Shown: one piece after another, positions 1-9,397 of the stretch
Layout of the letters: each line of letters starts with the position of its first letter
Position numbering within the stretch: position 1 is the stretch's first letter
Source: Bog-756 sp963713625
Lineage (GTDB): Bacteria > Actinomycetota > Acidimicrobiia > Acidimicrobiales > RAAP-2
NCBI GenBank assembly: GCA_963713625.1
Contig: CAVQMN010000002.1
Coordinates: 124,001-188,000 of the forward strand
DNA length: 64,000 nucleotides
Direction of reading: 5' to 3'
Made by a program: the position numbers and the translations under genes
Notes under the pieces: model-generated
The model's input: the letters and a program-made list of their open reading frames with translations, nothing else
Told to the model about the DNA's origin: nothing
Databases searched by the model: none

Positions 1-23
1 CGACGAGCGGTGTGCCCTCGTCC

Positions 24-656
24 TCAGCGGTGGGCTCCTGATCCGTCGCCGACGAACGTGAACATGGTCTCGGTGGGATCGAACGGTGGTGGGGAGGAAA
101 AGAACCGGTGAGTCCCCACGCTGAAGAAGGTCCCGTCCTCCGTGTCGAACGCGACTTCCTCGAATCCCGCCTCTCCGAACCACATCCGGATGGACGGGGT
201 CAGATCCGGTTCGAGCCGGTGCCTTGTCCAGATCACGACACCCCCCGTCACCAGAAGCTTCGGGAGCGTGTGCACGGTGGCGCGGATGTCCGCGTCGCTG
301 ATGTTGCCGAACACACCACAGGCCATCACGATGTCCGCGGGAACGGCACCGGCGTAGGCAGAGGTCTCCGATGCATCCCCCTACATGACGTCGAACTGGG
401 TGAGTCCTGCCTCACTGACCGCCGACCGGGCCTGATCAGCCAGCCCCGGATCGAGTTCGACCAGGAGACCGTGTACATCGCTGCGGCGTCGGTGGGTGGC
501 CACCACACCGAGCACATCACGAGCTTGCCCGGCGCAAAGACTGACGAGTTGGATCCGGCCGCTCGGAGCCTGGTCGAAGGTGGAGCCCAGGCGCCTCTGC
601 ACAATGGAGAGTCGTCGGCTCAGGAAGGAGCTGGGATCCTCGTAGCGGCGTGCCAT
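24..656 (-). pseudogene. Class I SAM-dependent methyltransferase interrupted by an amber codon
   Basis: The gene reads as one frame of about 210 codons except for an in-frame TAG at 381-383. The N-terminal half holds a Rossmann-type SAM-binding start (VSLCAGQARDVLG, then an acidic strand end LLVELDPG). The C-terminal half continues in the same frame with GDASETSAYAG, an expected motif III region (ADIVMACGVFGNI) and a typical final strand (THRFF). A GAGGAGG lies just upstream of ATG 656; a TTG at 665 is the alternative start. It follows the hybrid kinase gene on the same strand with a 65-bp gap. Restoring a sense codon at 381-383 would give a full-length enzyme, so this is a recent nonsense mutation or a sequencing error. 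The substrate is unknown. Confidence 0.75.
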
Positions 657-721
657 TTGGCCCAATATCCTCCTCGTTCATACGCAGAAGGTAGCAGCGC
701 GCCTTCGGGCCAGGGAGCCCG

Positions 722-3700
722 TCAACGGCTCACGGAGCGCGCCTCAAAGGCAGATCTCACCCGCTCCAGCTCCAACTCCACGACTTCGAGCACCTGCTCG
801 TCCCGAGCCACCCACTCCGGCCCGGCCTCGGTGGAGAAGGTCGAGCACAAGCGGGACAGCTCGGTGGCGCCGAGGTTGGCGCTGGATCCGCGCAAGCTGT
901 GGGCCGATCGGACCACCGCGTCGGAGTCAGCCACAGCCAGTCCCCGGTGCAGCTCAGCGATGCGACCATCGGCATCGGCCAGGAACTGGGCGGCCAGCCG
1001 GCCGAGGAGATCTTCCCCGGCCGCCTCTCCGAGCTGCTGCAGCTGATCGAGGATGCCGAGGTCCAGCGCAGGAGTGCCCGAGCCGACACGGACGGCGACA
1101 CCGGCGACCCCATCCCGGCCTGCGGCTGTGGACGGCAAGCGTCTCCGGGGCCAGCGGGACAACGCCGATTCGATCCTCCCCAGATTGAAGGGAATGACGA
1201 TGACATCGTCCATGCCCGAGCTCACACAACGGTGCCGGTCGACGGGCGTGTCCGACTCGGTGATGGCGATGATCGGGGTTCGACCCGACGTGCCCTGCAG
1301 GCGTCGGATCTCCTCGGCGGCCAGGTAGCCGTCAAGCGAGGGAAGGACGCAGTCGATGAAGATGGCGCGGTATGGCCGGAGGATCGCCGCGGCGACGGCC
1401 TCTTCTCCGTCGGCCACGACGTCCACCTCGTGACCCAGCCTTTCGAACATAGCCCGTCCGATGCGCAGGCTGACCGGATTGTCCTGGGCCATGAGCACGC
1501 AGTTGTGCGCGCCGTGGCCCATCGGCCGAGGCCGGATGTTGGCCTGCTCGTTCACGAAAAGGCCGTCGCCGCACCCGTCGCCGGTCCGGGTGCCGATGAC
1601 GTCACCGTGTCGACGACGGCTCGGCGGCCGGCCCTCGGCGCTCACCAGTTGAGCCAGTTCATTGCGGAGGTCCTCGAAGGCGGATCCGATCCCGGCCAGA
1701 TCTTCCCGGGCGGTGGCCAACACGTCAGGTGCTGGTCGGTGTCGCAGGCGGCGACACGCCTGGGCCAAACGGCGTCCACCCATCTGGGCGCTGCTCCCTT
1801 GGATCACATACGCATTCGGACCGATGGCGGGGACGTCGCCCGCCTCCATCGCGGTCCGGAGTCTGGTGATCCGTCCTTCCGAGTCATAGATGAACTGGCC
1901 GACGAGTTCGGCGACGAAGTTCTCTTCGTGGAACTCACCCAGCCGGCACACTTCGTCGAAGTGGGCCCGGTCGAGAACGACATCGTCTTCGGCATGGGCT
2001 CCCCCGCCCGCGGCGTTCCCTTCGATCTTTGGTCGATCGCCCATCAAGGCAGCAACGAAGCTCACGAGAGAGTCCTTCTTGACCGGTTTGGCCAGATAAC
2101 TGTCCATGCCCGAGGCCAGACATCGTGCCCGGTCCTCCGACCGCGCTCCGGCGGTCATGGCGGCGATCGGAGTGTGCCACGTGGTGCCCTCCTCGGCCCT
2201 GATCGCGGCCGTCGCCTCGTAGCCGCTCAGCACGGGCATCTGGCAGTCCATGAGGATGAGGTCGTAGCGTCGGGTCTTGTTGGCCGCCACCGCTGCGGCC
2301 CCGTCGAGCACGGTGTCAACCTGGTATCCGGCTCCCGACAGCATGGCGACAGCCACCTCCTGGTTGACGAGATTGTCCTCGGCAAGAAGGATCCGCCCGG
2401 ACCTGGATCCGGCACTCGCTGGCGTCGCCGGTACCGGGTGACCGTTGGGCGCTCCATCGTCAATATTGAGCGCCGAGTACAGACATTCCAACAGATTGTT
2501 CTCATGGACAGGTTTGGACAGCGCGGCGCAGAATCCGGCGGCTTCCGGCTTGTTCAAGTCGTACCGCCACGCCAGATCGGTCATCAGTACCAGCGCCGTG
2601 GTGGAGGATGAGTCTGCGACGATGGCGTCTTTCAGCTCCTCTCCGCCCATCTCCGGCATGAATCGGTCAAGCAGGGCAATGGCAAAGGGCACGCCCTTCC
2701 TGGACGCGTCTTGAATCGCAGCCAGTGCGGTGGGCCCGGTCGCCACCGCCGTGGTGATCATGCCCCACGCGCCGAGATAGTCAGCGAGGACGGCCCGCTG
2801 CGAGGCGTTGTCGTCCACGATCAATGCCGGAAGCCCGGTGAGGTCGGGATGGGCCGACGCCGGAACATAGGCATCCCAGGTGGCGGCAGTGGTGGGAATC
2901 GTGAACCAGAACGTGCTTCCCTCGCGTGGACGGCTGGTCACCCCGAATTCGCCCCCCATGAGCGTGACCAGGTGGCCGGTGATGGCCAGCCCGAGGCCGG
3001 TGCCACCGCGTCCCCGGGCCGTCGATGCGTCGGCCTGGACGAATGGCTGAAAGATCACGCCGATCTTTTCGGGCTCGATGCCATCGCCGGTGTCGCGAAC
3101 TTCGAAGCGCACCACCGGCTTCACCCCGTTGACCTGGTGCTGGGAGACACGAATGACCACCTCGCCGACCTGGGTGAATTTGATGGCGTTGCCGACGAGG
3201 TTCATCAGGATCTGACGCAGGCGGCCGGCGTCCCCCTTCACCAAGTGGGGCACCGATGTGTCGACCACCGCCACCAACTCGATACCCTTCGACTGCGCCG
3301 AGCTGGCCAGGAGATCGGCAACGTCGTCCACGACGGCCCGGAGGGCGAAGTCCTCCCGGTCGATGGCAAGCATCCCGGCCTCGACTTTGGAAACATCGAG
3401 AATGTCATTGATGATGGTGAGGAGCGCCTCGCCGGAGTTGCGGACCGTTTGTGCATAGTCGCGCTGGCGTGGATCAAGGTCGGTATCCAAGAGGAGATCC
3501 GTCATGCCGATGACCCCGCTCATCGGGGTCCGGATCTCGTGACTCATATTGGCGAGAAAATCGGACTTCAACCGGGAGGCCGTGTCGGCGGTGTCCCGGG
3601 CTCTGCCCATGGCGGTCTCCGCCCCGGCCTCAGCCGTGACGTCGGCCACGATCCCGACCAGCCCGGCCCTTCCTCCCTGACTGTCCGGGAGAGCGATCGC

Positions 3701-4090
3701 CGTCATCTGGGCGATGCTCGGTTTCCCGGCTGACCGCGGAATCTCGAACCGATAGGAAATCTCGGTGCTGAAGTCTCCCGAGATGTCCAGCTGGTCCATG
3801 AGATCGGAACGGAGTTCCGATGCGATGATCGTGTCGAGGGCACTTCCGGTCGCCTGATCCGGCCCGACCCCCGTGATCTCCGACCAGCGTGGGTTGGTAT
3901 ACACGTATTTGTTCTCTGCGTCGGTCCGGAAGATGCCGATGGGGGCAGAATCGGTGACGATTCTGAGATGTTCGGCGGCAATTTGAGCGGCACGAGCCTG
4001 TGCGGCCAAGGCATGGGCATTGGCGATCAGGTTCAACAGGACCTGCGGGCCGATCTCGTCCGGAGCCACCGGTCCTCCGTCGATCATCAT
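722..4090 (-). CDS. Multidomain hybrid sensor histidine kinase (PAS-HisKA-HATPase-REC-REC-Hpt-REC-Hpt)
   Basis: A cytoplasmic phosphorelay kinase of 1,122 residues from ATG 4090, which overlaps the stop of the upstream receiver gene (ATGA). Reading in order: a PAS domain (about 40-155), HisKA with phospho-acceptor His near 184 in FLANMSHEIRTPM, HATPase_c with N box (NLVGNAIKFT), G1 (DTGDGIEP) and G2 (GGTGLGLAI), then REC1 (LLDRFMP) and REC2 (LMDCQMP, Lys in YLAKPV). Next is Hpt1, in which the usual AHxLKGSS histidine is Tyr (AYVIQGSS). REC3 follows (FIDCVLP, but Ile where the conserved Lys should be). Last is Hpt2 with an intact His near 1064 (AHSLRGSS). No transmembrane helix is visible, so the PAS domain presumably senses a cytosolic signal. 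The final output is not obvious from the sequence; the linked receivers are candidates. Confidence 0.9.
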   Translation of the reverse strand: MMIDGGPVAPDEIGPQVLLNLIANAHALAAQARAAQIAAEHLRIVTDSAPIGIFRTDAENKYVYTNPRWSEITGVGPDQATGSALDTIIASELRSDLMDQLDISGDFSTEISYRFEIPRSAGKPSIAQMTAIALPDSQGGRAGLVGIVADVTAEAGAETAMGRARDTADTASRLKSDFLANMSHEIRTPMSGVIGMTDLLLDTDLDPRQRDYAQTVRNSGEALLTIINDILDVSKVEAGMLAIDREDFALRAVVDDVADLLASSAQSKGIELVAVVDTSVPHLVKGDAGRLRQILMNLVGNAIKFTQVGEVVIRVSQHQVNGVKPVVRFEVRDTGDGIEPEKIGVIFQPFVQADASTARGRGGTGLGLAITGHLVTLMGGEFGVTSRPREGSTFWFTIPTTAATWDAYVPASAHPDLTGLPALIVDDNASQRAVLADYLGAWGMITTAVATGPTALAAIQDASRKGVPFAIALLDRFMPEMGGEELKDAIVADSSSTTALVLMTDLAWRYDLNKPEAAGFCAALSKPVHENNLLECLYSALNIDDGAPNGHPVPATPASAGSRSGRILLAEDNLVNQEVAVAMLSGAGYQVDTVLDGAAAVAANKTRRYDLILMDCQMPVLSGYEATAAIRAEEGTTWHTPIAAMTAGARSEDRARCLASGMDSYLAKPVKKDSLVSFVAALMGDRPKIEGNAAGGGAHAEDDVVLDRAHFDEVCRLGEFHEENFVAELVGQFIYDSEGRITRLRTAMEAGDVPAIGPNAYVIQGSSAQMGGRRLAQACRRLRHRPAPDVLATAREDLAGIGSAFEDLRNELAQLVSAEGRPPSRRRHGDVIGTRTGDGCGDGLFVNEQANIRPRPMGHGAHNCVLMAQDNPVSLRIGRAMFERLGHEVDVVADGEEAVAAAILRPYRAIFIDCVLPSLDGYLAAEEIRRLQGTSGRTPIIAITESDTPVDRHRCVSSGMDDVIVIPFNLGRIESALSRWPRRRLPSTAAGRDGVAGVAVRVGSGTPALDLGILDQLQQLGEAAGEDLLGRLAAQFLADADGRIAELHRGLAVADSDAVVRSAHSLRGSSANLGATELSRLCSTFSTEAGPEWVARDEQVLEVVELELERVRSAFEARSVSR

Positions 4091-4464
4091 CGACTCGAGG
4101 CCAACTGGTGAATCTGGTTGGCCAAATGGTCGATTCGTGGCTGGGTCACGAAGACGGCCGCGCCCGCATCCATCGCCCCTTGCTCCCATTCGAGCGATTC
4201 CGCGTAGACCACGATGACTGACCGCGGTGAACGCATGCGTATCTCAGAGAGCACCTCCGCCCCCGGGGAGCTTTCGGCCGAGAGGTCGAGTACCACGAAT
4301 TTCGGTTGCGCCAGATCGACGACTGCGAGCAGGATCGGCTCCGTGTAGGTCTCCGCCACGACATCGATTTCGCAGACTCTGAGCATCCTTCCCACCATCT
4401 TGCGGATCATCGGATCGCCTCCAAACATGACAGCTCCGGCATGGGGAACGTTCGGTAACTCCAA
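4087..4464 (-). CDS. Degenerate CheY-like receiver protein
   Basis: A 125-residue single-domain protein with the receiver fold pattern. The central strand keeps an Asp (VVLDLSAES), but the N-terminal acidic pair is reduced to one Asp (MFGGDP). The Lys of the usual KP turn is Gln (FVTQP), and the Thr/Ser strand ends in YAES. It may therefore not be phosphorylated normally and could be a pseudo-receiver. TTG 4464 is taken as the start because GGGGAG sits just before it. The stop overlaps the start of the hybrid kinase by four bases, so the two are translationally coupled and probably work together. Confidence 0.7.
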   Translation of the reverse strand: MELPNVPHAGAVMFGGDPMIRKMVGRMLRVCEIDVVAETYTEPILLAVVDLAQPKFVVLDLSAESSPGAEVLSEIRMRSPRSVIVVYAESLEWEQGAMDAGAAVFVTQPRIDHLANQIHQLASSR

Positions 4465-4503
4465 CTCCGGCTCCCCGAAGCCGTGGACAGCGCCCGGCTG
4501 CTC

Positions 4504-4941
4504 CTAACTCGTGCTGACATCGAAGGTGGCCGGCCGGGCAACAATGGCTTCGAGTCTTCTGAGCAGGTCAAATGGCGGAATTCCTTTGGGCACAAAGGCG
4601 GACGCACCCGCGTCCAGCAACGCCGAGCCGACTTCCGGGCCGACGACAGAAAAAATGATCACCTTCGCCCCGGGCGCGGCCCCGACGATTCCGCTCAACG
4701 CACTGGCGCCGTCCAACCGGGGCATCGACAGGTCGAGCAGCACGAGGTCGGGTTGCAAAAGCTCCGCCTTCTCGATCGCCACATCCCCGTCGTGGGCTTC
4801 ACCGGCAACGTCGAACTGAGGGCTGTATTCGAGCACAGTCCGGAGGTACCGGCGGGTCGACGAGACGTCATCGACGATCAAGACACTGAGCGGATCCAAG
4901 GAGAGGAGGGACACTTCTCGGGGATCGAGGTCGCGCATCAT
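4504..4941 (-). CDS. CheY-like response regulator receiver protein
   Basis: A single receiver domain of about 145 residues with all canonical residues: the DD pair in SVLIVDDVSS, the phospho-acceptor Asp in VLLDLSMP, a Ser in VIIFSV and the Lys in FVPKG. There is no DNA-binding output domain, so it probably passes phosphate on or acts by protein contact, as CheY/Spo0F types do. The start at ATG 4941 is preferred over upstream in-frame codons because the preceding residues are proline-rich and unlike a receiver, and a GGGGG lies 7 bases before it. It lies 39 bp upstream of the degenerate receiver and forms one run with the hybrid kinase. Confidence 0.82.
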   Translation of the reverse strand: MMRDLDPREVSLLSLDPLSVLIVDDVSSTRRYLRTVLEYSPQFDVAGEAHDGDVAIEKAELLQPDLVLLDLSMPRLDGASALSGIVGAAPGAKVIIFSVVGPEVGSALLDAGASAFVPKGIPPFDLLRRLEAIVARPATFDVSTS

Positions 4942-5223
4942 ACCGATGCCCCCGGGGGCCGCGGGGATGGGGCTCGATGGCGGTGGGCGCGGACGGCGAG
5001 GGAACGAGACCAGCGGCAGCCGGCGCAACCCTCATCGGAGATTCCCCACTGGGCGACCCGCCGCCTCCCGGCGACCGGAAGTGACAGACACGCATACTCA
5101 AGGCACCGGATCTGAATGCCCACGGCGAGACCCCCTTCTTTCGGGAGCACCGGTTGCCGGATCTCAGGCAGCGAATGCACCTCTGGAATAAATCGAAAAC
5201 GCCCTGCAAACGACGAGAAGGCC

Positions 5224-7076
5224 TTAGCGGGCCGAACCCACGAGTTGATCAATACTCCCGGAGGTCATCGGCCGTGCGAAGAAGAAGCCTTGGCAGAAAT
5301 CACTGTCCAACTCCCTCAGGGCCATGTGTTGTCCGGCCGTCTCGACTCCCTCACAGACCACGATCAAGCCCAGCAAGTGCGCCATCTCGATCGTCTTCGA
5401 CACGATGGCGTGACTGGAGTCGTCCCGGTCGATATCAACGATGAAGCTCCGATCGATCTTGACCACGTCTATCGGATACCGCTTGAGATAACTGAGCGAC
5501 GAATACCCGGTGCCGAAGTCGTCCAGTGCCAGTTGTAAGCCGAGTTTCTTCAGTTCGAGGAGCACTATAAGGGCTCGCTTGTTGTCCCGGATGAGCGCAC
5601 CTTCGGTTATCTCGATGGTGACCATCGTGGGGTCGGTGTCCGTATCGTTGAGCACGTGGCTCACCATCGATACGCAGTCGGGCGCCATGATCTGATGCGC
5701 TGACATGTTCACGGCCATCCGAAAGGATGGTGTCCGCATCCCCAATACCTCCGATCGGTACAAGCATGCTCGAAGACCCATCGGCCAATCTCATTGATCA
5801 AGCCGGATCGCTCAGCCAGAGGAACGAGCGAAGTCGGCGATATCTGACCACGGGTCGGGTGATCCCATCTGAGAAGGGCTTCTACGCAGTCGATTTTGCC
5901 GTCGCACGTCTGTACAATGGGCTGATATTCAATATGCAGCTCGTCCTGCTGCATTGCGTTGCCCAACTCGCCCTGAAGCCCCGCTTGGAATTCGTCGAGA
6001 TGGTGCGACTGCAGATCGATGACCTGGTGGTCGGCTCCTCCATTCCGTTTGACCTGGTACATGGCGACGTCGGCGGCGTGCAGCAATTGCTCGGGGTCGT
6101 GATTGGTCTGGTCGGCGAATGCGATCCCGACACTGGCGGAGATCGATACCTCTGCGACGGAGAGTGAGAACGGTTTACCCAGGGCGTCCACGACCCGAGA
6201 TGCGATGTTCTCACCCTGGGCTACCTCATCGAGCTCTTCGCACAGGACGACGAACTCATCCCCCGACAGGCGACTGAGCGTGTCGGCGGGGCGCAGCGTG
6301 ACCGCAATCCGTTCAGCCACCGCCATCAGGAGCTCGTCTCCACCCTGATGGCCGTGAGCATCGTTGACCGCCTTGAAATCGTCCAGATCGATGAAGAGCA
6401 CCGCCACCAATTTGCGCGAGCGACCACTGCGGACAATGGCGTGTTCAATCCGCTCGAGCAGGAGGACCCGATTGGGCAGTCCGGTAAGGGCATCGTGAAC
6501 CGACCGTTCGTGAGATCGGGCCGACGAGTCCTCGAGATCGGCCCGACCTTGAGCGTTGACCAGATAGGCGGACGTCACATCGGCCAGCGTTTGGGCTGTG
6601 GCCATCTCCTCGGTGCTCAAACGACCCGGCGAGTCCCGATAGAGATCGAGCGCGCCGAACCTCATGGAGCCTTGGCGCAACGGGAAGGTGAACACCGCCG
6701 CCAACCCCAACCCAAGCGCCTTTGACGCGAATTCCCGGTAGCGGTCGTCGGTCCGGAGATCAGAGACGACCACGGCCCGGTCAGAAAGAAATGCGCCGAT
6801 GCACGGACCCTCCCCCAGATCAGTCTGCAGCTCCTCAAACTTCATCGCCGAGTTATCAGATGCTGCGAAGTATTGGGGAAGGGACGTCGAGGAGATGAGA
6901 GTGACTCCGGCTCCGCTGATGGGGAGCACATCCACAATTCGTTCCACCAGACGCTCCAGAATCCCCTGGATGGGAAATTCAGTGAGCATTGTCCGGGCGA
7001 ACTCACTCAACACATCGGAAAGCTGCCGCTCAGCCTCCGTCATCGAGGAGCCCGATTCGGACACTTCGCTGATCAC
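5224..7076 (-). pseudogene. GAF-GGDEF-EAL cyclic-di-GMP protein with a frameshift in the EAL domain
   Basis: The N-terminal frame encodes a GAF domain (about residues 20-175, LGEGPCIGAFL), then a diguanylate cyclase domain with signature SGDEF (in SRLSGDEFVVL), then the start of an EAL phosphodiesterase domain (VEALLRWDHP). That frame runs to WVFEHACTD and is then lost. The rest of the EAL domain (VNMSAHQ, TIEITEGAL, LDDFGTGYSSL, KIDRSF, CEGVE, QGFFFARP) continues in another frame to a stop at 5224. The frame change lies within about 5741-5775. GTG 7076 is chosen as start because an AAAGGA lies 8 bases upstream. Unless the shift is a sequencing error, the cyclase half could still be made but the phosphodiesterase half cannot. 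Confidence 0.8.
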
Positions 7077-7515
7077 GTAGGGGATCCTTTGACATTGGAG
7101 TCCGCCGCCCCTCGTCTCATCCACCCTTGCTGTCAAAGGCCTCCGTCATCGTACATCCTTATTGCGGTCAAAATAAGCCAAATATTTGTCGCGGACAGGA
7201 AAATGCTCGCTGAGCACCGCCCTTCCCTTCCGCCAAGGACCGACCCACGATTCCGGTGGGGGGTAGGCCCTAAACATCCGGGGTGGGGTGATCCGGACGA
7301 TTCGCTCGTCCCAGGCACGGCGTTCCCAGCGGATGAGCGACAAGTGCGGCCTTCATTCCGAGCCCGAATCGGAAATGTGCCCAATTCCACTCCGAAAGGT
7401 CATAGTGTTCTTCATAGACCTTTGACCTGTCCGGCGGTTGCCCGGGTCCTGCGGGCCCCCGCTGCAAACGGCCATCTCTGAGATCTTCTTCCCCGTAGTA
7501 GGAAGGAGTGCGCGG
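7077..7515. other. Divergent intergenic region of the signalling locus
   Basis: There is no convincing gene between the divergent GGDEF-EAL and LuxR-type genes. An AT-richer patch at about 7147-7205 stands out against the local GC level and is the likeliest site for the promoters. A GGAAGGAG at 7501-7508 is the ribosome binding site of the rightward gene. No clear operator was seen. Confidence 0.5.
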
Positions 7516-8306
7516 ATGACATTCGTTGAACTACCTGTCGTGCAGGAACCGATCACGGTGGTGGTGGTCACCGATAGCTTTCTCATCGGTGACGGACTCG
7601 CTGCCCTCCTCGACGCCGTCACCGAAGTGGAGGTGGTCGGCCGGGCCAGAAACCTCAACGAGCTGACATCCCTGGTCGATGACCTCATGCCTCAGGCCGT
7701 GATCATCAGTGTCCGTCACAGGTGGTGACGTCCATGGCCACGGTGGCAGCCGCACGTCGCCTGAGGACGAAGACCCGGCCATGGGCATCGTCGTCATCGC
7801 CGACCGGGCCAACGGCTTCGCCCTCGAGTTGCTCCGCGGCGGCTCGTCGGGGATTGCTTTTCTTCTGGATGAGCGGCTGCCCGGCATCGGAGCGGTCCTC
7901 GGCGCGTTACGCGAGCTGCAGATGGGCCAGTCTGTGCTCGACCCCTCCATCGTCGACTCCCTCATCCGCCGCGGCACCGACGTGGGTATCGATGACCTCA
8001 CCCGAGAGAGACGAACGTGCTGGAACAGATGGTCACGGCCTGTCCAACCGGGCCATCGCCGACGAACTCCACATCTCGGTGAAGTCGATCGCGAAGGGAT
8101 CACGACCATCTCTTGAAACTCGGGCCCTTCGATAGGGCGGTTCCGACCGTCGGGTATCTGCGGCCTTGGTGTTCCTGCGGGCGCAGACCGATCCCTTCGG
8201 TTCGAATGTCGACGTCGAGGTTCCGGCCACCCCGATCGTCATTCTGAGGGAGAAGGCCGAGTTGCTGGAGCACGGGCACTCCCGGGTGGAGGACGTCGCG
8301 CGATAA
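7516..8306 (+). pseudogene. NarL/LuxR-family response regulator, multiply frameshifted
   Basis: ATG 7516 follows GGAAGGAG with 7-bp spacing. The first frame encodes the receiver start (ITVVVVTDSFLIGDGLAALL, then VGRARNLNEL). The middle of the receiver and linker (GIVVIADRANGFALELL, LRELQMGQSVLDPSIV) is in a second frame. The helix-turn-helix (GLSNRAIADELHISVKSI) is in a third. The C-terminus (TDPFGSNVDVEVPAT to VEDVAR) needs another shift and ends at TAA 8304-8306. Put together, these fragments give a recognisable full-length regulator, so this is a decayed gene and not chance similarity. It is divergent from the GGDEF-EAL gene and may have been its partner regulator. Confidence 0.8.
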
Positions 8307-8315
8307 GGGCCGCAC

Positions 8316-9230
8316 TCAGGTCCACCGCATGTCGGACCGTTCCCGCCAGTAGATCTGCGGGTCGACAGCCAGTCCCGCGAGCCGGTCCATGTCGACCGCG
8401 ATGACCTCGGGGTCGTCGAGGGCAACCAGGTTCGAGCGGAGCTGGGGCACGGTGACCGCCCCCGAGAGCACCACGTCGGCCCAGGGTCGGCTCAACGCCG
8501 CCGCCAGCGCGGTCACATCGGGTTGGCCGCCGAGGGTCGATGTCGTCGGTCCGGAAACGGCGAGCCGGCCGTTGGCCAACGCCTCTTTGACGATCACCGT
8601 CCAACCTGCCGCCTTGGCCTCAACCAGCGCCGGGGCCACCGAGGGCTCCAGGAGATTCCAGGTGGCCTGGACGGCCGAGAACAGCGGCCGGCCGTCGACC
8701 TCGATGGCCAGGGCCCGCCGGAGGGTTTCGGACTGCCGAGGGCCGCTGAGGCTCACTCCGACCGGCACGGCGAGAGCGGCGAGCGCGCCGTGCACAGCTT
8801 CGTCGTCGAGGATCCCCGACTCGAAGGTGGCCGAGTGGACCTGATAGAGGCGCAGCCACCGTCCGAGCCAGGCCTCGGTCTCCGGCCACTGGCGGAAGAG
8901 GGCGGCAGCCGAGTGGTCCTTCACTTCAGGAACCTCGGCATCCACCGTCCAGGCTGCGGTGTAGGTGTACCCCCACTTCGATGACACGGTGACGGCTTCG
9001 GGCTCGATCCCCCGGCGCAAGAGCCACCCGGCCAGGAACTCTTCCGCCCGACCGTAGGAGCGGGCGGCGTCGAACCACCGGATCCCGCCCTCCCAGGCGG
9101 CGTCACACACCTCATGGCATCGCTCCCGGAGTGCTTCGACCGAGCGGTCCGGACCGAGAGCGGCGCCGTGGTCGACCGTCAGATAACCGGGACGACCGAG
9201 GGCGGCGAGACCCAATCCCAGCACGGCCAT
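8316..9230 (-). CDS. Aldo/keto reductase family protein
   Basis: A 304-residue protein with the TIM-barrel signature of the aldo/keto reductase family: the Asp-Tyr pair in IRWFDAARSYGRAEEFL, a conserved Lys in VSSKWG, the strand LYQVHSATFE (His in place), and a C-terminal cofactor segment. Members reduce aldehydes or ketones with NADPH. The substrate cannot be told from sequence. The start at ATG 9230 (MAVLGLGLAALGRPGYL) is chosen because that strand begins the barrel; the frame stays open upstream to 9353 but looks non-coding. It is divergent from the dimethylformamidase-like gene. Confidence 0.8.
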   Translation of the reverse strand: MAVLGLGLAALGRPGYLTVDHGAALGPDRSVEALRERCHEVCDAAWEGGIRWFDAARSYGRAEEFLAGWLLRRGIEPEAVTVSSKWGYTYTAAWTVDAEVPEVKDHSAAALFRQWPETEAWLGRWLRLYQVHSATFESGILDDEAVHGALAALAVPVGVSLSGPRQSETLRRALAIEVDGRPLFSAVQATWNLLEPSVAPALVEAKAAGWTVIVKEALANGRLAVSGPTTSTLGGQPDVTALAAALSRPWADVVLSGAVTVPQLRSNLVALDDPEVIAVDMDRLAGLAVDPQIYWRERSDMRWT

Positions 9231-9397
9231 GGCCCAGTGTGGCCCGCGACCGCACGATCCGGCCAGCTGACCCGGGAGCTCCAGGGCCGACCGCCCACCT
9301 CCCCGGGGAACCGGCCGGTAATGTGGCCGTGTGAGAACTCCCAGCCTGGGCACACCGCCGGTTGGCCCCTCCGACGTCGTCCGACCGTGAGCAGCTC

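Noticed and set aside
381..383. Pyrrolysine or readthrough decoding of the TAG in the methyltransferase
   Set aside because: No pylT or pylS gene or stimulating structure is visible, and the neighbouring genes also carry lesions, so simple mutation or sequence error is likelier.
899..2611. A 570-codon open frame antisense to the hybrid kinase
   Set aside because: It lies wholly opposite recognised kinase domains, has no protein family motifs, and long antisense frames are expected at this GC content.
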